From contig JAZRNL010000034.1 in NCBI GenBank assembly GCA_045648165.1, positions 1-10,876 on the forward strand: DNA of 10,876 nucleotides. Direction: 5' to 3'. Positions 7,324 to 10,876 of this stretch are shown in pieces. Within the stretch, counting starts at the first letter, position 1, and each line of letters starts with the position of its first letter. The notes under the pieces were generated by a model that saw nothing but the letters and a program-made list of their open reading frames with translations, was not told where the DNA came from and made no database searches. Made by a program: the position numbers and the translations under genes. This stretch comes from RGIG9115 sp045648165 (GTDB lineage: Bacteria; Bacillota; Clostridia; UBA1381).

Positions 7324-8604
7324 TCAAAATATTCGTAGCCCTTTAGGAAGCTTATTTTTAAGAACTCCATCTGAGCCCTTAACCCAACCGAGGGGCAGTC
7401 CGTCACATAGAACGACTGCAAATCCCTTTACATCACCGTTTAAGGTTTCGCCCTTAAGATATTTGGTGACATCTGCGTCTGAAATTGAATAGTTGACTGA
7501 AAATTTAAAATCATTTGTATCCAAAGCCTTAGCAAGTGCGTGTGCAGGCTCAAATCTGCCTTTTTTACACATCCCAAGGTGCAATCCCGGGCGAACAGTT
7601 TTAATACCGTCTATAGGTATTCCCTGCGGTTTAAGATAAAGATTTTCACCAAACAAGATAAATTCACCGTCAAGAGTAATGTTTAGCCATTCACTTTCAA
7701 ATGCCCTGTATATTTCAACCGCTTCAGGGATTTTGCATGTCTTGTTATGTTTTGTTGCTCTTTCAGTTTTTTCTCTGGTATCATATATGTATGCAGCAAA
7801 ATGCCCTTCTCCTCTATGAATGTGAGGATAGATTTTTGTAACAGAGCCAACTCTCATATAAGGATAGGTTTGTGTTATATATTCAACATTCTGCTCATTT
7901 TCTTCTTCTGAAAATGTACAAGTGGAATATACAATACCCCCACCTACCGAAAGCATATTCATCGCACTGTCTATAATCTTTCTCTGCCGTTCAGCACAGG
8001 ATTTTACATGCTCTATGCTCCACGCCTCAACTGCGGCAGACTCTTTTTTAAACATCCCCTCACCGGAACAAGGGGCATCTATTATTATTTTATCAAATAG
8101 CCCCACATACTTTTGCTCAAGGCGTTCGGGAGATTCATTGGTTACTATTACGTTATCAAAACCCATACGTTCTATATTTTCACTAAGAACAAGGCTACGT
8201 TTGGAAATAATCTCATTAGAAACCAGGGTTATTCCCCGTTTTGCCGCAAGCTGAGTTGATTTCCCTCCCGGTGCGGCACACAGGTCCAACACCAGCTCCC
8301 CCTCTTTCACAGGCAAAAGCTCTGCGGCACACATAGCAGAAGGCTCTTGAAAATAGAACAGTCCCGCCATATGATATGGATGAGTTCCTTTAATATGCCC
8401 CTTATTTACATAATAGCCTGAGTTGCACCAATCAACTCTTTCAAGCTTTCCTAAAGCTTTTTCCATAAGCTTGTCCCCATTTGATTTGCGAGGATTTATT
8501 CTTATTCCTACTTCGGGGGGAGTATTGTAGGATTTTAAAAATTTTTCTGCGTCAATGTCTTTTCTGCTTTTCATTCTATTCACAAAATCTGGTGGTAAAT
8601 TCAT
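7324..8604 (-). CDS. rsmF: RsmB/NOP family RNA cytosine-C5 methyltransferase, RsmF-like
   Basis: This SAM-dependent enzyme probably makes 5-methylcytosine in rRNA; E. coli RsmF modifies C1407 of 16S rRNA, but the target here is inferred. The 426 residues include the substrate-fold motif FQEPSAM (85-91), SAM motif I LDLCAAPGGKS (106-116), motif IV DAPCSGEGMF (176-185, C179) and motif VI STCTFS (227-232, C229). In this family the TC cysteine is the nucleophile and the PC cysteine helps release the product; both are present. RGEGHFAAY (264-272) and the C-terminal part (RPGLHLGMCKKGRFEPAHALA; GFAVVLCDGLPLGWVK, ending KLPKGLRIF) fit the RsmF-type PUA-like tail rather than RsmB. The ATG at 8604 is preceded by AAAAGGAG at 5 nt; an in-frame ATG at 8643 lies inside cls. 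It is 11 nt after cls and 17 nt before ftsK. Confidence 0.92.
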   Translation of the reverse strand: MNLPPDFVNRMKSRKDIDAEKFLKSYNTPPEVGIRINPRKSNGDKLMEKALGKLERVDWCNSGYYVNKGHIKGTHPYHMAGLFYFQEPSAMCAAELLPVKEGELVLDLCAAPGGKSTQLAAKRGITLVSNEIISKRSLVLSENIERMGFDNVIVTNESPERLEQKYVGLFDKIIIDAPCSGEGMFKKESAAVEAWSIEHVKSCAERQRKIIDSAMNMLSVGGGIVYSTCTFSEEENEQNVEYITQTYPYMRVGSVTKIYPHIHRGEGHFAAYIYDTREKTERATKHNKTCKIPEAVEIYRAFESEWLNITLDGEFILFGENLYLKPQGIPIDGIKTVRPGLHLGMCKKGRFEPAHALAKALDTNDFKFSVNYSISDADVTKYLKGETLNGDVKGFAVVLCDGLPLGWVKGSDGVLKNKLPKGLRIF

Positions 8605-8609
8605 ATGCA

Positions 8610-8617
8610 CTCCTTTT
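8610..8617 (-). promoter_or_regulatory. Ribosome binding site of the RsmF-like gene, overlapping the cls stop
   Basis: AAAAGGAG on the minus strand shares its first bases with the TAA stop of cls (8618-8616) and sits 5 nt before the ATG at 8604. This fixes the start and suggests that translation of the two genes is coupled. Confidence 0.75.
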
Positions 8618-10046
8618 ACATAATAGGTGAAAACAGTCTGCAAAAGCCTTCAATCGCTCTTTGTTTTATACTTCTGCGAGAATACATTGCGGATGTTATT
8701 TCTTTACTGTTACCCATATCCTCTCTAAAAATTGTGTTACACTGGTTTGCCGTATTACTGTCGTATATAAAAGCATTGACTTCAAAATGAAGCTGAAAAC
8801 TCCGTATATCTATATTGGTTGTGCCAATTGTACATATTCCCCCATCAACAGAAATCATCTTTGCATGTAAAAAACCGTTATAAACATACACCCTCACACC
8901 TGAATCGATAAGTTCACCAACATATGAAAGAGATGAATAGTATACATACCTCTTATCAGGAACACCGGGTATTATTATCCGCACATCCACTCCCGATTCT
9001 GCCGCAAGCTTAATAGCACTTAAAAAGCTTTGGTCAGGGACGAAATACGGAGTTTCGATATATATATGATCACGTGCAGAATTAATCATTTTAATGAATG
9101 CACTTTTTATTTCATCTGCTTCGGTATCAGGGCCGCTACAGGCTATTTGTATTCTCTTATTAGCTATATATTTTTCATTTGTTGGAAAATACCTTGCAAT
9201 GTTAAGTGACAGGTCTTCCCCCGTTGAAAAAGTCCAGTCAAGAGAAAAAGCTTTTTGCATATATCTGACGGCAGGACCAACAACTCTTATATGAGTATCC
9301 CTCCAAGGTGCTATCTTCTTTTTTCCAAAATATTCGTCGCCAACATTTATTCCGCCCACATATCCGATTTTACCGTCAATAACAACTATTTTACGGTGGT
9401 TTCTGTGATTAAGCTTCGAGTATGTTCCGAGCTTGAAAGGGAAAAAGGGAGTAACTTCCCCACCTGCTTCCAGAAGCTCATAAAACATCTGGCGTCTTGT
9501 TGTAAAGCTTCCTATATCGTCATATATAAGACGCACCTTAACACCCTGTTTTGCCTTCTTTGCAAGAAGCTTAACAAGCTTGTTCCCGATTTCGTCATTA
9601 CGTATTATGAAGTATATAAGATGTATAGAATCAACTGCATTTTCTATATCTTCAAAGAGGCTATTAAATTTTGATTGTGCGTCTGTAAATATCATTACAT
9701 CATTTCCGTCAGTAAGAACACTGTTATTGATATTTAAAAGATAAGTTATTATATCAGAATAAGGCAGAAATTTATATTCCTTGAGTTTTTTTCTTTCATC
9801 CTCGATAGACATCTTCTCGGACAAATCCATATTCATATACCACTTTTCTCGATATTTACGGGCGGTTTTACGTTTAAGCCCCGTGCCAAACACAAGGAAA
9901 ACAATATATCCAATAACAGGAAAAACCGTAAACCCAAAAAGCCACGCTATACTAACTACGGGATCGCGGCGTTCAAAACATACAAGTATAACCATTGTTA
10001 TGAAGTTGAGAATGTATACACATATAACAATATTAATAGAATCCAT
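8616..10046 (-). CDS. cls: Cardiolipin synthase, phospholipase D superfamily
   Basis: This membrane enzyme condenses two phosphatidylglycerols into cardiolipin plus glycerol. The 476 residues match the usual 480 or so of Gram-positive Cls. Two N-terminal membrane segments (about 5-23 and 30-53) precede a basic stretch. Both catalytic HKD motifs are intact: H217-R-K219-IVVI-D224 followed by GGIN, and H394-A-K396-MISV-D401 followed by GTTNID. The tail RLFSPIM is typical for the family. The ATG at 10046 has GAGG 8 nt upstream. It is the first gene of the cls-rsmF-ftsK operon with a consensus promoter about 45 nt upstream, and is divergent from mscL. Cardiolipin gathers at septa and curved membrane and often rises under osmotic stress, which makes the flanking ftsK and mscL fitting neighbours, though the link is inferred. 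Confidence 0.95.
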   Translation of the reverse strand: MDSINIVICVYILNFITMVILVCFERRDPVVSIAWLFGFTVFPVIGYIVFLVFGTGLKRKTARKYREKWYMNMDLSEKMSIEDERKKLKEYKFLPYSDIITYLLNINNSVLTDGNDVMIFTDAQSKFNSLFEDIENAVDSIHLIYFIIRNDEIGNKLVKLLAKKAKQGVKVRLIYDDIGSFTTRRQMFYELLEAGGEVTPFFPFKLGTYSKLNHRNHRKIVVIDGKIGYVGGINVGDEYFGKKKIAPWRDTHIRVVGPAVRYMQKAFSLDWTFSTGEDLSLNIARYFPTNEKYIANKRIQIACSGPDTEADEIKSAFIKMINSARDHIYIETPYFVPDQSFLSAIKLAAESGVDVRIIIPGVPDKRYVYYSSLSYVGELIDSGVRVYVYNGFLHAKMISVDGGICTIGTTNIDIRSFQLHFEVNAFIYDSNTANQCNTIFREDMGNSKEITSAMYSRRSIKQRAIEGFCRLFSPIM

Positions 10047-10083
10047 ACCGTTCGCCTCATCTCAAAAATACTAATGAAACCAT

Positions 10084-10097
10084 TATATAATTATATA
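10084..10097. repeat. 14-bp perfect palindrome over the cls -10
   Basis: TATATAATTATATA equals its own reverse complement and covers the -10 box of the cls promoter and the bases just after it. It could bind a dimeric repressor or ease DNA melting. It contains only A and T, so chance formation in this AT-rich spacer is a real possibility. Confidence 0.4.
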
Positions 10098-10118
10098 CCA
10101 ACCCCTATTTCTTGTCAA
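10090..10118 (-). promoter_or_regulatory. Consensus sigma-A promoter of the cls-rsmF-ftsK operon
   Basis: On the minus strand a perfect TTGACA (10118-10113) and a perfect TATAAT (10095-10090) are separated by exactly 17 nt. Transcription should start near 10083, about 36 nt before the cls ATG. No other promoter is obvious in the 11- and 17-nt gaps further down, so all three genes probably depend on this one. Confidence 0.85.
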
Positions 10119-10196
10119 CAAAAGGCATAAATTTTTATTTAAATCGTAATCCTTTTTTAATCTTAATATTTATTGATTACAAACACTAATAATAAC

Positions 10197-10225
10197 TTGA
10201 CAATTTTTGTCGAATATGCTAATAT
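10197..10225 (+). promoter_or_regulatory. Promoter of mscL
   Basis: A perfect TTGACA (10197-10202) is followed after 17 nt by TAATAT (10220-10225), a weaker -10 helped by an upstream TG (10217-10218). The start would be near 10232, giving a leader of roughly 59 nt. I see no convincing structured element in the leader. The rest of 10119-10196 between the two divergent promoters is plain AT-rich sequence. Confidence 0.65.
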
Positions 10226-10290
10226 AACAGAAGTATAAGAGCATAATTAGCTTATTTATTATACGCAAAATTGCTGGGAGGTAATCAATT

Positions 10291-10686
10291 ATGAAAAAGT
10301 TTTTTTCAGAGTTTAAAGAATTTGCAATCAAGGGAAATATGCTTGATCTTGCAGTCGGTGTAATTATTGGTGCCGCTTTCAACGCCGTTGTTAAATCTAT
10401 TGTAGAAAACATCTTTATGCCGATAGTCGGAATACTTATGGGCGGATACAATTTTACTGAGCTCTGTATCAAAGTGGGAGATGCAAGTATTCAATACGGT
10501 GCATTCATTCAGAATATTATCAACTTTCTAATAACTGCATTCTGCTTATTTCTTGTTGTCAAATCAATTAACAGCTTAAAGAAAAAGAAAGAAGAAATCG
10601 AGGAAGAAAAGCCTGCAGAAAAACCTGCAGACATTGTCCTTCTTGAAGAAATCAGAGATACTCTTAACGATATCAAATCCAAATAA
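10291..10686 (+). CDS. mscL: Large-conductance mechanosensitive channel MscL
   Basis: MscL forms a homopentameric pore in the cytoplasmic membrane that opens under high tension and releases solutes during hypo-osmotic shock. The 131 residues match the family (E. coli 136). The N-terminal amphipathic helix (MKKFFSEFKEFAIKGN) leads into the first membrane helix with LAVGVIIGAAFNAVVKSIVENIFMPIVG (20-47), the family signature. A short extracellular loop (about 50-70) and second helix (about 71-93) follow, then a charged lysine/glutamate linker and a C-terminal helix LLEEIRDTLNDI (117-128) expected to form the cytoplasmic bundle. A strong ribosome binding site GGGAGGT lies 8 nt before the ATG. It is a single-gene unit with its own promoter and terminator. 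Confidence 0.97.
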   Translation: MKKFFSEFKEFAIKGNMLDLAVGVIIGAAFNAVVKSIVENIFMPIVGILMGGYNFTELCIKVGDASIQYGAFIQNIINFLITAFCLFLVVKSINSLKKKKEEIEEEKPAEKPADIVLLEEIRDTLNDIKSK

Positions 10687-10694
10687 TTCCCCTG

Positions 10695-10730
10695 ACAAAA
10701 AAGGAGAAGTTGAGCCTTCTCCTTTTTTGT
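10695..10730 (+). terminator. Intrinsic terminator of mscL
   Basis: Starting 8 nt after the mscL stop, ACAAAAAAGGAGAAG (10695-10709) pairs perfectly with CTTCTCCTTTTTTGT (10716-10730) around a 6-nt loop. The core is the GGAGAAG/CTTCTCC stem followed by six T. It insulates mscL from the tRNA promoter downstream. The next 81 nt (10731-10811) hold nothing I can recognise. Confidence 0.9.
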
Positions 10731-10811
10731 TGCAAAACATTTGAGTTTTATTTCTCTTTGTTTTCAATCGTTGTGCAATATGCCGATTATTATGTTTTTT
10801 CACAAGATTAC

Positions 10812-10840
10812 TTGACAAATCAAGCCTTTAATGTTATAAT
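10812..10840 (+). promoter_or_regulatory. Perfect sigma-A promoter for the tRNA gene
   Basis: TTGACA (10812-10817) and TATAAT (10835-10840) are perfect and separated by 17 nt, with an extended -10 TG at 10832-10833. The start would be near 10847, about 10 nt before the mature tRNA end, as expected for a stable-RNA promoter. Confidence 0.85.
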
Positions 10841-10856
10841 CGTTTACGTTGTTGAC

Positions 10857-10876
10857 CGGGGTGTGGCTCAGTTTGG
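10857..10876 (+). tRNA. Partial tRNA 5' end, probably tRNA-Pro, cut by the window edge
   Basis: The last 20 bases read as the start of a tRNA: acceptor strand CGGGGTG, then T8 and G9, D-stem GGCTC-like pairing start GCTC, A14, and the D-loop GTTTGG with the invariant GG. The first base C is typical of bacterial tRNA-Pro, and the segment resembles clostridial tRNA-Pro genes as I remember them. The anticodon lies outside the window, so the identity is an inference. The dedicated consensus promoter directly upstream supports the call. Confidence 0.75.

Noticed and set aside
7804..7811. CCCTTCTC, the complement of the B. subtilis SpoIIIE orienting octamer GAGAAGGG
   Set aside because: One match to an 8-mer is near the chance level for about 11 kb read on both strands, and it lies inside a coding sequence.
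8605..8643. In-frame upstream ATG for the RsmF-like gene at 8643
   Set aside because: It overlaps the end of cls and lacks the well-placed AAAAGGAG that precedes 8604.
1..10876. CRISPR arrays, insertion sequences, phage genes or toxin-antitoxin pairs
   Set aside because: No spaced direct repeats, transposase-like frames or terminal repeats were seen; all large frames are explained by chromosomal genes.

Overview
The window looks like a chromosomal segment from a low-GC, Gram-positive, probably anaerobic member of the Clostridia. The supports are AT-rich DNA, strong AGGAGG-type ribosome binding sites, near-perfect TTGACA/TATAAT promoters with 16-17 bp spacers, a SpoIIIE/FtsK translocase of typical Firmicutes size, and a GGGtGRT/NifU-like gene pair that I recall mainly from anaerobic Firmicutes. 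The genus cannot be told from the sequence. There are no phage genes, insertion sequences, CRISPR arrays or other signs of an accessory island.

Layout. (1) 49-1764, minus strand: a two-gene operon encoding a NifU-like iron-sulfur scaffold protein followed by a GGGtGRT-family protein, with an extended -10 promoter at 1811-1838. (2) 1771-2019: a divergent control region with that promoter, a consensus promoter for trkA (1960-1988) and a 7-bp inverted repeat just upstream of the trkA -35. (3) 2020-4831, plus strand: trkA-trkH, a potassium uptake system. (4) 4830-4890: a strong bidirectional terminator between the converging transcription units, with a 17-A tract that begins inside the trkH stop codon. 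(5) 10046-4892, minus strand: a tight operon cls - rsmF-like - ftsK/spoIIIE (gaps of 11 and 17 nt) driven by a perfect consensus promoter at 10090-10118. (6) 10047-10290: a second divergent region with the cls and mscL promoters. (7) 10291-10686: mscL with its own intrinsic terminator. (8) 10812-10876: a perfect consensus promoter and the first 20 nt of a tRNA, probably tRNA-Pro, cut by the window edge.

How the genes fit together. Three of the transcription units bear on turgor and the membrane: TrkAH imports K+, MscL releases solutes during hypo-osmotic shock, and Cls makes cardiolipin, which often responds to osmotic stress. FtsK/SpoIIIE moves DNA at the septum and the methyltransferase modifies RNA; their placement behind cls is a shared transcript rather than an obvious pathway. 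The least understood part is the NifU-like/GGGtGRT operon. Its scaffold protein has an altered cysteine layout and a long cysteine-free C-terminal extension, and its partner belongs to a family with no established biochemical role that I know of. That pair is the best candidate here for undescribed biology. Everything else is recognisable housekeeping content.
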